Source of the DNA: DASWHR01 sp036398095
GTDB taxonomy: Bacteria > Actinomycetota > AC-67
Direction: 5' to 3'
NCBI GenBank assembly: GCA_036398095.1
Contig: DASWHR010000105.1
Span: 1 to 47,836 of the forward strand
Length of the DNA stretch: 47,836 nucleotides
Part shown: in pieces, positions 24,561 to 33,261 of the stretch
Numbering within the stretch: position 1 is the first letter of the stretch
How the letters are laid out: each line of letters opens with the position of its first letter
Made by a program: the position numbers and the translations under genes
Notes under the pieces: model-generated
Seen by the model: only the letters and a program-made list of their open reading frames with translations
Databases searched by the model: none
What the model was told of the DNA's origin: nothing

Positions 24561-27482
24561 ATGGCCGAGCCGACGACCCTTTCCGAGTTGCATGCCGCGT
24601 TGGCGCGCGCGGGATTCGCGCGACCGGTTGACGCCGCACGGCATCTGCAGTCGGTCGCGCTTGGCCCCAAGGGAATGGAGCGAGTTGCGGCCGCGGCTTC
24701 CGACGCGCCCGATCCGGATCTGGCGGTCGCGCAGATCTGCCGGCTCATCGCGATGACCGGCCGGGTGCCGTCGGCCGCGATGCTGCAGCGGCTCGCCGCC
24801 GTGCTGGGGCTCTCGACCAGTCTCGGTGCATTCCTGGCGCGCCACCCGGATGCCGCCGAGATGCTCCGCGAAGACGCGCTTGCGGCGCCTAAGGACATCA
24901 AGACGCTCCGCACGCGCGCGCGAAAGCTGGTCGCGTCCTCGGACGACCCGCTCACCGCCCTGCGCATGTTCAAACGCCGCGAGCTGCTTCGAATCGCCGC
25001 TCGCGACTTGGCGGCCGGGGCGCCCGTCGCGGAAGTGGCGGCCGAGCTTGCCGCGCTCGCCGAGGCGACGCTGCAAGGAGCGCTGGACCTGCTGCTTTCG
25101 CAGAACACGCCGCCGTCCGGCGCGCGTTTCACGGTTATCGGGATGGGCAAGCTGGGCGCCGGCGAACTGAACTACGCGAGCGACATCGACGTCGTGTTCG
25201 TCTACGACGCGCCCGACGAGAGCGAAGCCGCCGCATGGGCGAACCGGCTGGCCGAAGGCCTGATCAAGCACCTGGCAGCCACCACCGAAGAGGGACAGGC
25301 ATTTCGCGTCGACGCCGGCCTGCGGCCCGAAGGACGCGACGGCGCGCTCGCGCGCTCGCTCACGGCTTTCCACGCATACTGGGAGCGGTGGGCCAAGCCG
25401 TGGGAATTCCAGGCGCTGATCAAAGCCCGCCCCGTCGCCGGTGACGACGCGCTCGGCGAGGAGTTCATGGCGGCGGCCGCGGGCGTCGTCTACCCCGAGC
25501 GGCTCGCGCCCGAAGCGATTCGCGAGATCCGCGCGATGAAGGCGCGCGCCGAACGAGTGATCGCGCAACGCGGTCTGGGGAATCGCGAGATCAAGCGCGC
25601 GCCCGGCGGCATTCGCGACATCGAGTTCGCGGTGCAACTTCTCCAGCTCGTGCACGGCCGGCGCGACGCAAGCTTGCGCGGGGGCGGGACGCTGCCGGGG
25701 CTGACGGCGCTCTCGCGCGGCGCGTACGTCGGCGACGACGACGCCGACGAGCTCGCCGCGGCCTACGTGTTCTTGCGTCGCGTCGAGCATCGCCTTCAGC
25801 TCGCCCAGGAACGCCAGACCCACACCGTCCCCGAAGACGAGGCGCACCGCCGCACGCTGGCTCGCTCGATGGGATTTCGCGACTCGGGAACCGAGACCGC
25901 GCTGGAGGCGTTCGACACGTCCTGGCGCGAGATTCAGGCGGTCGTGCGCCGGATTCACGAGAAGCTGTTCTATCGGCCGCTGCTCGAGCGTTTCGCGCAG
26001 GCGCCGGCGTTGGCGCCGGACGCCGCGCAAGAGCGGCTGGAGGCGCTCGGGTTCCGCTCGCCGGGCCGCGCGCTGAAGTTCCTGGGCGATCTGACCGCCG
26101 GCTTGTCGCGTCGCTCGCAACTGATGCGCACGTTGCTTCCGGTCATGCTCGACTGGATGAGCGACTCGCCCGACCCGGACCTCGCCGTGTCGAATTTCCG
26201 CGACGTCGCTTTGGCGCTCGGCGGCAATCCGGCCGCGCTCGCCGCCCTGCGCGATTCGCCGCCTGTGGTGGAACTGCTCTGCCGGGTGCTGGGCACGTCC
26301 CGCTTGCTCGCCGAGCATCTCCTCCATACGCCCGAACTGGTTCCCGCGCTCGTCGAGAAGCATGCGTTCGCGCGCAAGAGCCGCGAGAAGTTGATGCAGG
26401 AAGCGACCGAGCACGTTGAATGGCGAGGCGATCCCGATGCGCGCGACGCCGCGGTTCGACGATTCAAGCGGCGCGAGATGCTGCGCATCGCCTGCCGCGA
26501 TCTTGCCGGCGGCGTGAGCCCCGAAGACGTCGGACGCGAACTGTCGCACCTCGCCGAAGCGGCGCTCGAAGCCGCTCTGGGCTCGTTGCACGAAGAGCAT
26601 CCCCCGCCGCCCGGCGCGCGCTTCGCCGTCGTGGGCATGGGAAAGCTCGGCGGTGAAGAGCTGAACTATGCGAGCGATATCGATGTGATGTTCGTCTACG
26701 ACGCGCCCGATGAGAAGGCGGCGCACAAATGGGCGACGATGCTGGCGGAGGGGTTGCTGCAACGCTTGGCGGCGACCACTGAAGAAGGCCAAGCCTTTCC
26801 CGTCGACGCGCAACTTCGCCCCGAGGGAAAGGACGGTCCGCTCGCTCGCTCGCTGACCGCCTACCGCGCCTACTATGAGCGCTGGGCCAAGACGTGGGAG
26901 TTTCAGGCGCTGGTCAAGGCGCGGCCGGTCGCCGGCGACCCGATGCTCGGCCAGCAGTTCCTGGATCTCACGCGTCCGTTCGTGTATCCGGAGCGGCTTG
27001 ATCCCGAAAAGGTTCGCGAGATCCGCTCGATGAAGGCCCGAATCGAACGCGAGCGGCTGGGTCCTCGCCAAGATCCCAAGACCCAGCTCAAAGTCGGCCG
27101 CGGCGGAACCATCGATGTCGAGTTCACCGTGCAGCTTCTACAACTCATGCACGGCGCGCATCATCCAACCGTTCGCGTTCAAGGAACGGTCCTGGCGATC
27201 GCCGCCGCGGCCGAACGGCAGTTGCTCACCATCGAACAAGCGAAGTGGCTGCTGGAGGCGTACCGATTCGTCAACCGCACGCGCAACACGCTCTATCTGA
27301 TCCGCGGCCGCGCCGTGGATGCGCTGCCGGCCAAACCGGAGGAGTCCGAAGTGCTGGCCCGCGCGCTCGGCTATCCGGGGCCCGGCGCGCGCGTGGCGTT
27401 CACCGAGGACTATCGCCGCGTGACCCGGCGCGCGCGACAGGTCTGCGAAGACGTTTTCTACGGAAAGCGAGCATCCCGATAG
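24561..27482 (+). CDS. glnE: Bifunctional glutamine synthetase adenylyltransferase/adenylyl-removing enzyme
   Basis: A 973-residue GlnE with two homologous nucleotidyltransferase halves: VIGMGKLGAGELNYASDIDVVFVYD-type motif near residues 190-215 (removing activity) and a second copy, VVGMGKLGGEELNYASDID, near 685-715 (adenylyltransferase). Both keep the SDID metal-binding aspartates. Each half has a helical linker with KRRELLRIA or KRREMLRIA. It is expected to adenylylate the Tyr of GlnA1 in response to PII and glutamine. Length and order are normal. Confidence 0.96.
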   Translation: MAEPTTLSELHAALARAGFARPVDAARHLQSVALGPKGMERVAAAASDAPDPDLAVAQICRLIAMTGRVPSAAMLQRLAAVLGLSTSLGAFLARHPDAAEMLREDALAAPKDIKTLRTRARKLVASSDDPLTALRMFKRRELLRIAARDLAAGAPVAEVAAELAALAEATLQGALDLLLSQNTPPSGARFTVIGMGKLGAGELNYASDIDVVFVYDAPDESEAAAWANRLAEGLIKHLAATTEEGQAFRVDAGLRPEGRDGALARSLTAFHAYWERWAKPWEFQALIKARPVAGDDALGEEFMAAAAGVVYPERLAPEAIREIRAMKARAERVIAQRGLGNREIKRAPGGIRDIEFAVQLLQLVHGRRDASLRGGGTLPGLTALSRGAYVGDDDADELAAAYVFLRRVEHRLQLAQERQTHTVPEDEAHRRTLARSMGFRDSGTETALEAFDTSWREIQAVVRRIHEKLFYRPLLERFAQAPALAPDAAQERLEALGFRSPGRALKFLGDLTAGLSRRSQLMRTLLPVMLDWMSDSPDPDLAVSNFRDVALALGGNPAALAALRDSPPVVELLCRVLGTSRLLAEHLLHTPELVPALVEKHAFARKSREKLMQEATEHVEWRGDPDARDAAVRRFKRREMLRIACRDLAGGVSPEDVGRELSHLAEAALEAALGSLHEEHPPPPGARFAVVGMGKLGGEELNYASDIDVMFVYDAPDEKAAHKWATMLAEGLLQRLAATTEEGQAFPVDAQLRPEGKDGPLARSLTAYRAYYERWAKTWEFQALVKARPVAGDPMLGQQFLDLTRPFVYPERLDPEKVREIRSMKARIERERLGPRQDPKTQLKVGRGGTIDVEFTVQLLQLMHGAHHPTVRVQGTVLAIAAAAERQLLTIEQAKWLLEAYRFVNRTRNTLYLIRGRAVDALPAKPEESEVLARALGYPGPGARVAFTEDYRRVTRRARQVCEDVFYGKRASR

Positions 27483-27563
27483 CTTCGGCGCCGGGACGGT
27501 CTGGCGCCCACTCGTCGGATTCGTCGCACTGGACTCGGCGTGCGGCCCGTCCATGCTGTTCCC

Positions 27564-27869
27564 ATGGAATACGTGCGCTCCGCGCGCGGCCGTCCCGACG
27601 AGACGCGCCGCCGCATCCTCGACCCGATGTTCGCCGGCGATCCTGCGCATCGGGCATGGCTCGAGCGCACGCTGCTTCGCCCCGGCCAGGTCGCGATCTT
27701 GCTGCAAGTCAGCCGCCGCAGCGTCGCGTCGTGGGCGAGCGACGGCCGCCTGCCCTCGATCACGACCCCCGGCGGCCATCGCCGCTTCCTGGCCGAGGAC
27801 GTTCGTCGGCTGGTCGAGTCGCTGACCGTGACGCCCGAGCCGTTCCGCAGTAGCCTGCGTCGCGAATGA
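27564..27869 (+). CDS. BldC-like MerR-type helix-turn-helix regulator
   Basis: A 101-residue protein with a winged HTH in residues 40-85: PGQVAILLQVSRRSVASWASDGRLPSITTPGGHRRF, very like BldC/MerR DNA-binding domains of actinobacteria. A basic N-terminal arm of about 35 residues is less conserved. No effector domain, so it would act as a DNA-binding protein alone. The ATG at 27564 follows a weak CATGCT box by 6 nt; a GTG at 27540 is an alternative. It overlaps the enoyl-CoA hydratase gene (ATGA). Confidence 0.75.
   Translation: MEYVRSARGRPDETRRRILDPMFAGDPAHRAWLERTLLRPGQVAILLQVSRRSVASWASDGRLPSITTPGGHRRFLAEDVRRLVESLTVTPEPFRSSLRRE
27851..27856 (+). promoter_or_regulatory. Internal -10 box before the enoyl-CoA hydratase gene
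   Basis: TAGCCT lies inside the end of the HTH gene, 9 nt before the ATG at 27866. It could give a leaderless transcript independent of the regulator gene. Confidence 0.35.
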
Positions 27870-28594
27870 TCACCCGATCCCGTCACGGTCACGTCGAGCA
27901 GGTCCGTCTGGACGCACCGCCCCTGCATCTGCTCGGCCGCGCGATGATCGACGCGCTTCGCGGCGCGTTTGACGATGTGCGCCGCGACCCGCCGCGCGCC
28001 GTCGTGCTGCACTGCGCCGGCGGGGGAGCCGACGTGCGCGAGATGGCCGTCCTCGACGAGGCCGGTGCGCGCGAGTTCATCTCGGCGCTGCACGCCGCCT
28101 GCGCCGCGATCCGGGCGCTCGACGCGCCGGTGATCGCCGCGATCGACGGGCCGTGCGTCGGCGCGCATCTCGAAGTGGCCGCCGCGTGCGACCTGCGCGT
28201 CGCGTCGGGCCGCTCGGTCCTGGCCATGCCCGAGATCAAGGTGGGCATCCCCAGCGTCATCGACGCCTGGTGGATCACGCGAATATGCGGCCTGGGGGCT
28301 GCAAGCGCGTTGTTCTTCGACGGCGAGCCGATCGATGCGTCCGAGGCGCACCGGATCGGTTTGATCAACCGGATCGGCCGCCCGGCGGATGCCCTCGCCT
28401 GGGCGCAGGACATCGCGCGACTGTCTCCGGTTGCGCTCGCCCAGCAGAAGCGCGTCCTTCGCGACTGGACGCACGACGAATACCAGCGCGCGGCCGCGGC
28501 CAGCATCGAACGGTTCGCCGCGACGATCGCGGCCGGCGAGGCGTCCGTCGCGATGCAGGCGATGCTCGACAAGATAGAGGCGGTGTTCGAATGA
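27866..28594 (+). CDS. Enoyl-CoA hydratase/isomerase family protein
   Basis: A 242-residue crotonase-fold protein. The oxyanion-hole segments are visible (CAGGGADVREM and APVIAAIDGPCVGAHLEVAAACDLRVAS), with PEIKVGIPS following. The Glu pair typical of true hydratases is not obvious, so a hydratase, isomerase or thioesterase activity cannot be told apart. Starts overlap the HTH gene stop and its own stop overlaps the methyltransferase start, so the three are coupled. Confidence 0.85.
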   Translation: MITRSRHGHVEQVRLDAPPLHLLGRAMIDALRGAFDDVRRDPPRAVVLHCAGGGADVREMAVLDEAGAREFISALHAACAAIRALDAPVIAAIDGPCVGAHLEVAAACDLRVASGRSVLAMPEIKVGIPSVIDAWWITRICGLGAASALFFDGEPIDASEAHRIGLINRIGRPADALAWAQDIARLSPVALAQQKRVLRDWTHDEYQRAAAASIERFAATIAAGEASVAMQAMLDKIEAVFE

Positions 28595-29442
28595 CGGAGA
28601 GCAAACCGACGCTGCAGCAGGGATTCGCCGACGTCGCGCAACAGCAACAGGATCCCGCGCTGTTCTTCCGGATGCTCGACATGCAGGCCGCCCATCCCGC
28701 AATCGTGTCGATGCGCGCTCGCGCGCTCGACCTGCTTGGGCCGGCCTCCGGCGGACGGTTCCTCGACGTCGGGTGCGGCACCGGCGAATTCGCGCGCGCG
28801 CTGGGCGAGCGAGTCGTGCCGGGTGGGATCGTCAGCGGCGTGGACGCGAGCCCCACGATGATCGGAGAAGCCCGCCGCCGCACCGGCGACGGGCCGCTTA
28901 TCGAGGTCGTCGAGTTCGCCGAGGAGGACGCGCAGTCGCTGCGCTTCGCCGACGAGACCTTCGACGGTGTTCACTGCGAGCGGGTGTTGCAGCATCTGCC
29001 CGATCCGGATCGTGCGCTGGGCGAGTTCGTTCGCGTCGCCAAGCCCGGCGCCGCGATCGTGATCGCCGACACCGATTGGGAGACGGCCGTTCTTGGTCCG
29101 CTCGATCCGGATGTGGACCGAAGGCTTCGGACCGGCCTCGCGATGAGCTTCCCGAACGGGCTCATCGGGCGGCGACTCTTCGCGATGATGCATAAGGCGG
29201 GACTGGCCGGCGTCGCCATTGGATCCGAGTCGCTCATCTTCACCGAGTGGGACGAAGAGCGCTTCATCGGCCCGCCGATCGGTCGGCTTCTGCCGATGGC
29301 CCAGGAGCAAGGGCTTCTGACCGCCTCCGAAGCCGAAACCGCGCGAGCGGCCGTTGTCGAAGCCGCCGCGTCGGGCACATTCTTTGCCTCGGTCACCATG
29401 TTCCTGGCGTCCGGCCGCAAACCCGCGACAGATTTGTCCTGA
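28591..29442 (+). CDS. SAM-dependent methyltransferase (class I)
   Basis: A 283-residue UbiE/Methyltransf_11-like protein. Motif I is LDVGCGTGEFARALG, followed by GVDASPTMIGEARRR, FDGVHCERVLQHLPDP and PGAAIVIADTDW. The substrate is unknown. The C-terminal 100 residues are helical. It is translationally coupled to the enoyl-CoA hydratase-like gene, suggesting a small metabolic unit under the BldC-like regulator. Confidence 0.85.
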   Translation: MTESKPTLQQGFADVAQQQQDPALFFRMLDMQAAHPAIVSMRARALDLLGPASGGRFLDVGCGTGEFARALGERVVPGGIVSGVDASPTMIGEARRRTGDGPLIEVVEFAEEDAQSLRFADETFDGVHCERVLQHLPDPDRALGEFVRVAKPGAAIVIADTDWETAVLGPLDPDVDRRLRTGLAMSFPNGLIGRRLFAMMHKAGLAGVAIGSESLIFTEWDEERFIGPPIGRLLPMAQEQGLLTASEAETARAAVVEAAASGTFFASVTMFLASGRKPATDLS

Positions 29443-29463
29443 TTTCCCCGCGTAAGACTCCCG

Positions 29464-29509
29464 GGTTCTCAGCGTATTCCCTATTGTAACGCTAGAAACC
29501 CTGAGAACC
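29464..29509 (+). repeat. 9-bp inverted repeat around a putative promoter
   Basis: GGTTCTCAG (29464-29472) and CTGAGAACC (29501-29509) are perfect inverted copies with 28 nt between them. The spacer is unusually AT-rich for this window (CTATTGTAACGCTAG) and looks like a promoter core. A repressor or activator site controlling the secreted miniprotein at 29535, or a long hairpin in its leader, are both possible. Confidence 0.45.
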
Positions 29510-29534
29510 AGGGAGAAGGAAGGGGGAGATCATC

Positions 29535-29732
29535 GTGAAGAAGATTCTTGCAGCGGCCGCCGTGGCCGCGGGACTCTTTGCCTCACTGCCGGCATCCGCC
29601 GAGACGATCAACATCGCCGACACGATCTACGTCGACGATGCGGACCTCACGGTCTGGCAGGAGACCAACGGCGTGCCGGGCCTGCAGCGCGAGGCCACCG
29701 ACGACGCCGACGCCGACACCAAGCTCCTGTAG
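29535..29732 (+). CDS. Small secreted acidic protein
   Basis: A 65-residue protein with a clear signal peptide (MKKILAAAAVAAGLF, ending ASA) and a mature part of about 43 residues that is strongly acidic, ending TDDADADTKLL. It has no Cys. No family is recognised. The GTG at 29535 follows an AGGGGGAG ribosome site. It is monocistronic, between an inverted-repeat promoter and a strong terminator, the same gene style as the miniprotein at 9667. Confidence 0.62.
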   Translation: MKKILAAAAVAAGLFASLPASAETINIADTIYVDDADLTVWQETNGVPGLQREATDDADADTKLL

Positions 29733-29760
29733 TTCTGCTTCATCGCGCATCCCCGCACAG

Positions 29761-29790
29761 GAAAGGGGCCCGAACCATCGGGCCCCTTTC
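29761..29790. terminator. Strong hairpin terminator after the small acidic protein gene
   Basis: A 13-bp perfect stem, GAAAGGGGCCCGA (29761-29773) with TCGGGCCCCTTTC (29778-29790), and an ACCA loop. The T/A-rich outer arms allow it to act on both strands, also ending the convergent LAGLIDADG gene. Confidence 0.75.
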
Positions 29791-29809
29791 GCGGTTGTGG
29801 TGACTGAAA

Positions 29810-30640
29810 TTAGGCCGCGTACACGGGTGCCGCCTCGCGAACGTTCCCGTCACTCGCGCACGTGGGACACGAGGGCAAGCCCCCTTTGTCGTGGCCCTTC
29901 CGGCACTGCCCGAGCGCTCGCTTGCGCTCCCACGCTTCGGCCACGCACCGGGGGCAGCCGCTGCGCTTGCGCTTGACGTGGCCGCGTTTGCACAGCTCCG
30001 AGCCTGAGAGCGTCGCGATCGCCTGCTGCTTCTTCGCCTCGCCGAGCTTGAACCAGAGCATCGCCGCCAGCGCCTGCGTGTGCTCGAAGCGATTCGTCCG
30101 CCAGAAAGAGAAGGGCTGGCGGGTTTCGCGCCGGGCACCGCTGTTTTCGTACGGCCCGTAGATGGTGCCGAAGCCGACGGTTGCCTGGAATCGCTCAAGC
30201 ACCTCACGATCGACCTGTGTGATCGTGGCAATGCGGGCCGATGCGGCGCTGAAGCACCCGTCCCCGTCGAAGAATCCGGCCGCCCAGGCAAGTGATTCCC
30301 GGCGTGTCAGCGCCCGCTCGGGCCACGTGCGGTTGGGAAACAGCGCGGCGATTCGCGCCCGCTTCTGCCCACCCAGAAACGGCCACGTTGCTTCGGCGAC
30401 GCTCTCGGATTCCTTGTAGCAGACGTAGACGTGCTGGGGATTCCGAGCGTAGGTGCCGGCGCGCGGCGGATACGGTCCTACGACGCTTCCGACGTCGCCG
30501 ACCGCCACCCGAAACCGATCGAGCAAATCTCTTCCTACTTGTGCCACCGTGATCATCGGGTAGCGGCCCTGAATCAGTGCGGTGGACCCTTCGGCGTCGA
30601 AGAACCCGGCCGCCCATGCTGCCTCTTCGAAATGGCTCAT
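29810..30640 (-). CDS. LAGLIDADG endonuclease-like protein with two C-terminal zinc fingers
   Basis: A 276-residue protein with two LAGLIDADG motifs, WAAGFFDAEG (9-18) and WAAGFFDGDG (119-128), each followed by the family fold, as in monomeric homing endonucleases. The acidic catalytic residues at the motif ends are kept. The C terminus has two C-x3-H-x7/8-C-x2-C fingers (C217/H221/C229/C232 and C246/H250/C258/C261), like those of phage HNH enzymes. The ATG at 30640 has no clear ribosome site. It stands free, not inside an intron or intein, just downstream of the glnA1 terminator; it may be a selfish element or a domesticated DNA-binding protein. Confidence 0.78.
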   Translation of the reverse strand: MSHFEEAAWAAGFFDAEGSTALIQGRYPMITVAQVGRDLLDRFRVAVGDVGSVVGPYPPRAGTYARNPQHVYVCYKESESVAEATWPFLGGQKRARIAALFPNRTWPERALTRRESLAWAAGFFDGDGCFSAASARIATITQVDREVLERFQATVGFGTIYGPYENSGARRETRQPFSFWRTNRFEHTQALAAMLWFKLGEAKKQQAIATLSGSELCKRGHVKRKRSGCPRCVAEAWERKRALGQCRKGHDKGGLPSCPTCASDGNVREAAPVYAA

Positions 30641-30682
30641 GCAGCGATGATCGCATGACGGTGTGACAGCATCGAACAAAAT

Positions 30683-30713
30683 GGAAAACGCCCGATCGAC
30701 TCGGGCGTTCTCC
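30683..30713 (-). terminator. Rho-independent terminator of glnA1
   Basis: On the minus strand a GGAGAACGCCCGA/TCGGGCGTTTTCC stem (12 of 13 pairs) with a 5-nt loop is followed by ATTTTGTT. It lies 25 nt after the glnA1 stop and separates it from the LAGLIDADG gene. Confidence 0.8.
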
Positions 30714-30737
30714 ATGAAACAGACAATACTCACAAAT

Positions 30738-32153
30738 CTACAGGTCGAAGTATAGCTGGAACTCGTGGGGGTGCGGGCGGAGGCGGATTGCGTCCACTTC
30801 GTGGATGCGCTTGTAGTCGACCCAGGTCTCGATGACGTCCTCAGTGAACACGCCGCCTTCCAGCAGGAAGTCGTGGTCCGCCTCGAGCGCGTCGAGCACC
30901 TCTTCCAGCGATCCCGGCACCGACTGAACCTGAGCCTTCTCTTCCGGCTCCAAGTCGTAGAGGTCCTTGTCCATCGGCTCCGGCGGCTCGATCTTGTTGC
31001 GGACCCCATCCAGGCCGGCCTGCAGGCAGGCCGCGAACGCCAGATACGGGTTGCACGACGGGTCCGGCGTGCGGAACTCCAAGCGGCGCGCGGCCGGCGC
31101 GTTCGAGTACGTCGGGATGCGCACGCACGCGGAGCGGTTGCGCGAGGAGTACACGAGGTAGATCGGCGCCTCGTAGCCGGGCACCAGACGGCGATAGGAG
31201 TTCGTCGTCGGATTCGTGAACGCGAGCAGCGCCGGTGCGTGCTGCAGCAGACCGCCGATGTAGTAGCGGGCCATGTCGGACAGCAACGCGTAGCCGGTCT
31301 CGTCGTAGAACAGGTTCTCGCCGTTGCGCCAGAGCGACTGGTGCGTGTGCATGCCCGAGCCGTTGTCCATGAAGAGCGGCTTCGGCATGAAGGTCGCCGT
31401 CTTGCCGTTGCGCCACGCGACGTTCTTGACCGCGTACTTGTAGTTCATGACCTTGTCGGCCGTCGCCAGCAGCGTGCCGTAGCGCATGTCGATCTCGGCC
31501 TGGCCGGCGGTGCCCACCTCGTGGTGCTGCACCTCGATGTAGATGCCCATCTTCTGCATTTCGAGCACCATCTCGGTGCGCAGGTCCTGATACTGGTCCA
31601 TCGGCGGAACGGGGAAGTAGCCTTCCTTGTACCGCGGACGGTAGCCGCGCGATCCGGGATTGCCCGATCCCCAGGCGCCTTCCGACGAGTCGAGGTGGTA
31701 GTAGCCCTCGTGCTGGTTCTGGTCGAAGCGTGCCTCGTCGAAGATGTAGAACTCGCACTCGGGACCCCAGTAGGACAGGTCCGCGATGCCGGAGGCCTTC
31801 AGGTTGTCCTCGGCCTTCTTCGCGATGTAGCGCGGATCGCGCGAGTAGGACTCGCCGGTGATCGGGTCCTTGATGAAGCAGTACATCATCAGCGTCGGGT
31901 GCGCGAGGAACGGATCGATCAGCGCGGTGGACGGATCCGGGATCAGGAGCATGTCGGATTCCTGAATGGCCTGGAAGCCGCGGATCGAGGATCCGTCGAA
32001 GCCGAAGCCGCTCTCGAAGGACTTCTCGTCCAGCTCCGAGATCGGAACCGAGAAATGCTGCGTCACGCCCGGCAGGTCGGTGAAGCGAAGGTCCACCATC
32101 ACCGCCCCGGAATCCTTGGCAAGCTTCAGTACGTCTTTCGCGGTCTCAGGCAC
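30738..32153 (-). CDS. glnA: Type I glutamine synthetase with adenylylation site (GlnA1)
   Basis: A 471-residue type I-beta glutamine synthetase. It has FDGSSIRGFQAIQESDM, ECEFYIFD, the HHEVGTAGQAEIDMRYG and MPKPLFMDNGSGMHTHQS motifs, RLEFRTPDPSCNPYLAF, and KDLYDLEPEE near residue 400, whose Tyr is the target of GlnE. So this is the regulated enzyme, unlike the paralogue at 19797. The GTG at 32153 follows GGGAGG. A TTGCCG-18 nt-TAGGCT promoter lies upstream. Confidence 0.96.
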   Translation of the reverse strand: MPETAKDVLKLAKDSGAVMVDLRFTDLPGVTQHFSVPISELDEKSFESGFGFDGSSIRGFQAIQESDMLLIPDPSTALIDPFLAHPTLMMYCFIKDPITGESYSRDPRYIAKKAEDNLKASGIADLSYWGPECEFYIFDEARFDQNQHEGYYHLDSSEGAWGSGNPGSRGYRPRYKEGYFPVPPMDQYQDLRTEMVLEMQKMGIYIEVQHHEVGTAGQAEIDMRYGTLLATADKVMNYKYAVKNVAWRNGKTATFMPKPLFMDNGSGMHTHQSLWRNGENLFYDETGYALLSDMARYYIGGLLQHAPALLAFTNPTTNSYRRLVPGYEAPIYLVYSSRNRSACVRIPTYSNAPAARRLEFRTPDPSCNPYLAFAACLQAGLDGVRNKIEPPEPMDKDLYDLEPEEKAQVQSVPGSLEEVLDALEADHDFLLEGGVFTEDVIETWVDYKRIHEVDAIRLRPHPHEFQLYFDL

Positions 32154-32186
32154 GGTGCCCCTCCCTTGGACGGTTCCTTCGGAGCG

Positions 32187-32216
32187 AGCCTAACGCTCGT
32201 CCCTGCGTCGCGGCAA
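32187..32216 (-). promoter_or_regulatory. Promoter of glnA1
   Basis: Minus-strand TTGCCG (32216-32211), 18-nt spacer, TAGGCT (32192-32187); the leader is about 28 nt and includes the ribosome site. One of the better -35/-10 pairs in the window. Confidence 0.55.
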
Positions 32217-32286
32217 AGCGCGAAACCCGCAGGTCACGGTAGCAGGAGCCGTATTGCCGTCCCGTTTCCCGTCTGTAAATTTCGTG

Positions 32287-33261
32287 TTACGCGACCGGCC
32301 CGGGTGTGAGGCGCCGCGCGGCGGCGGCGCGATGCTGGCGGCCGGCGTGGTAGCTCGACCGGACGAGCGGTCCGGATTCGACCCAGGCGTAGCCCATCTG
32401 CTCGCCGGCCTGCGTCCAGGACGCGAACTCGTCTGGTGGCACGTAGCGAGCGACCGGCATCTGCAAATCGCTCGGCCGCAGGTACTGGCCGATGGTCAAA
32501 AGATCGCAGCCGGCATCGCGCAGGTCCCGCATCGCGCCGAGCACCTCGTCGTGGGTTTCGCCCATGCCGACGATCAGGTTCGACTTCACGACCCGTTCCG
32601 GTCTTAGGAGAGCGCGAGCGACGCGAAGCACCTCCAACGAGCCTTGATACGTGAATGCCGGCCGGATCCGGTCGAACAGGCGCGGGACGGTCTCGACGTT
32701 GTGCGCGAAGACCTCGGGGTCGGCGTCGCACACCGCCGCGATCGCGTCGCGGTCGCCCTTGAAGTCGGGCACGAGCACTTCCACTCCGCAGCCTTCGATG
32801 CGCGCGCGAATCTGGCGGATCGTCTCGGCGAACAGCCAGGCGCCGCCGTCGGGTAGATCGTCGCGCGCCACGGCGGTCACGACCGCATATCGCAGACCCA
32901 TCCGCTCGACCGATTCGGCGACGCGGCGGGGCTCGTCGGTGTCGTAGCCGTCGGGCTTGCCGGTGTCGATGTCGCAGAACGCGCAGCGGCGCGTGCAGAA
33001 CTTCCCGCCGATCAGGAACGTCGCTTCGCGTTCCTCCCAGCACTCGTAGATGTTCGGGCAGCGCGCCTCCTCGCAGACCGTGTGCAGGCGCTCGCCGCCG
33101 ACGATGCTTTTCAGGTCCACATAGTTGGCGCCCATTGTCGCGCGGGTCTTGAGCCACGGCGGCTTGCGGCCGGTCGCGACCTCGTCCATCGCCAGGTTGC
33201 GCGCCGGGCCCTGCACGGTCGGCAGCAGCGGCAGATGCGTGCGCGGCCGCGGATCAGCCAC
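32287..33261 (-). CDS. lipA: Lipoyl synthase
   Basis: A 324-residue radical SAM enzyme inserting two sulfurs into octanoyl-lysine of lipoyl domains. The auxiliary cluster motif is C63-x4-C68-x5-C74 (EARCPNIYEC), the radical SAM motif is C89-x3-C93-x2-C96 (CTRRCAFC), and the C-terminal VRSSYHA holds the serine ligand. The GTG at 33261 overlaps the lipB stop by 8 nt. Its auxiliary cluster is consumed each turnover, so it depends on the Suf operon to the right. Confidence 0.96.
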   Translation of the reverse strand: MADPRPRTHLPLLPTVQGPARNLAMDEVATGRKPPWLKTRATMGANYVDLKSIVGGERLHTVCEEARCPNIYECWEEREATFLIGGKFCTRRCAFCDIDTGKPDGYDTDEPRRVAESVERMGLRYAVVTAVARDDLPDGGAWLFAETIRQIRARIEGCGVEVLVPDFKGDRDAIAAVCDADPEVFAHNVETVPRLFDRIRPAFTYQGSLEVLRVARALLRPERVVKSNLIVGMGETHDEVLGAMRDLRDAGCDLLTIGQYLRPSDLQMPVARYVPPDEFASWTQAGEQMGYAWVESGPLVRSSYHAGRQHRAAAARRLTPGPVA

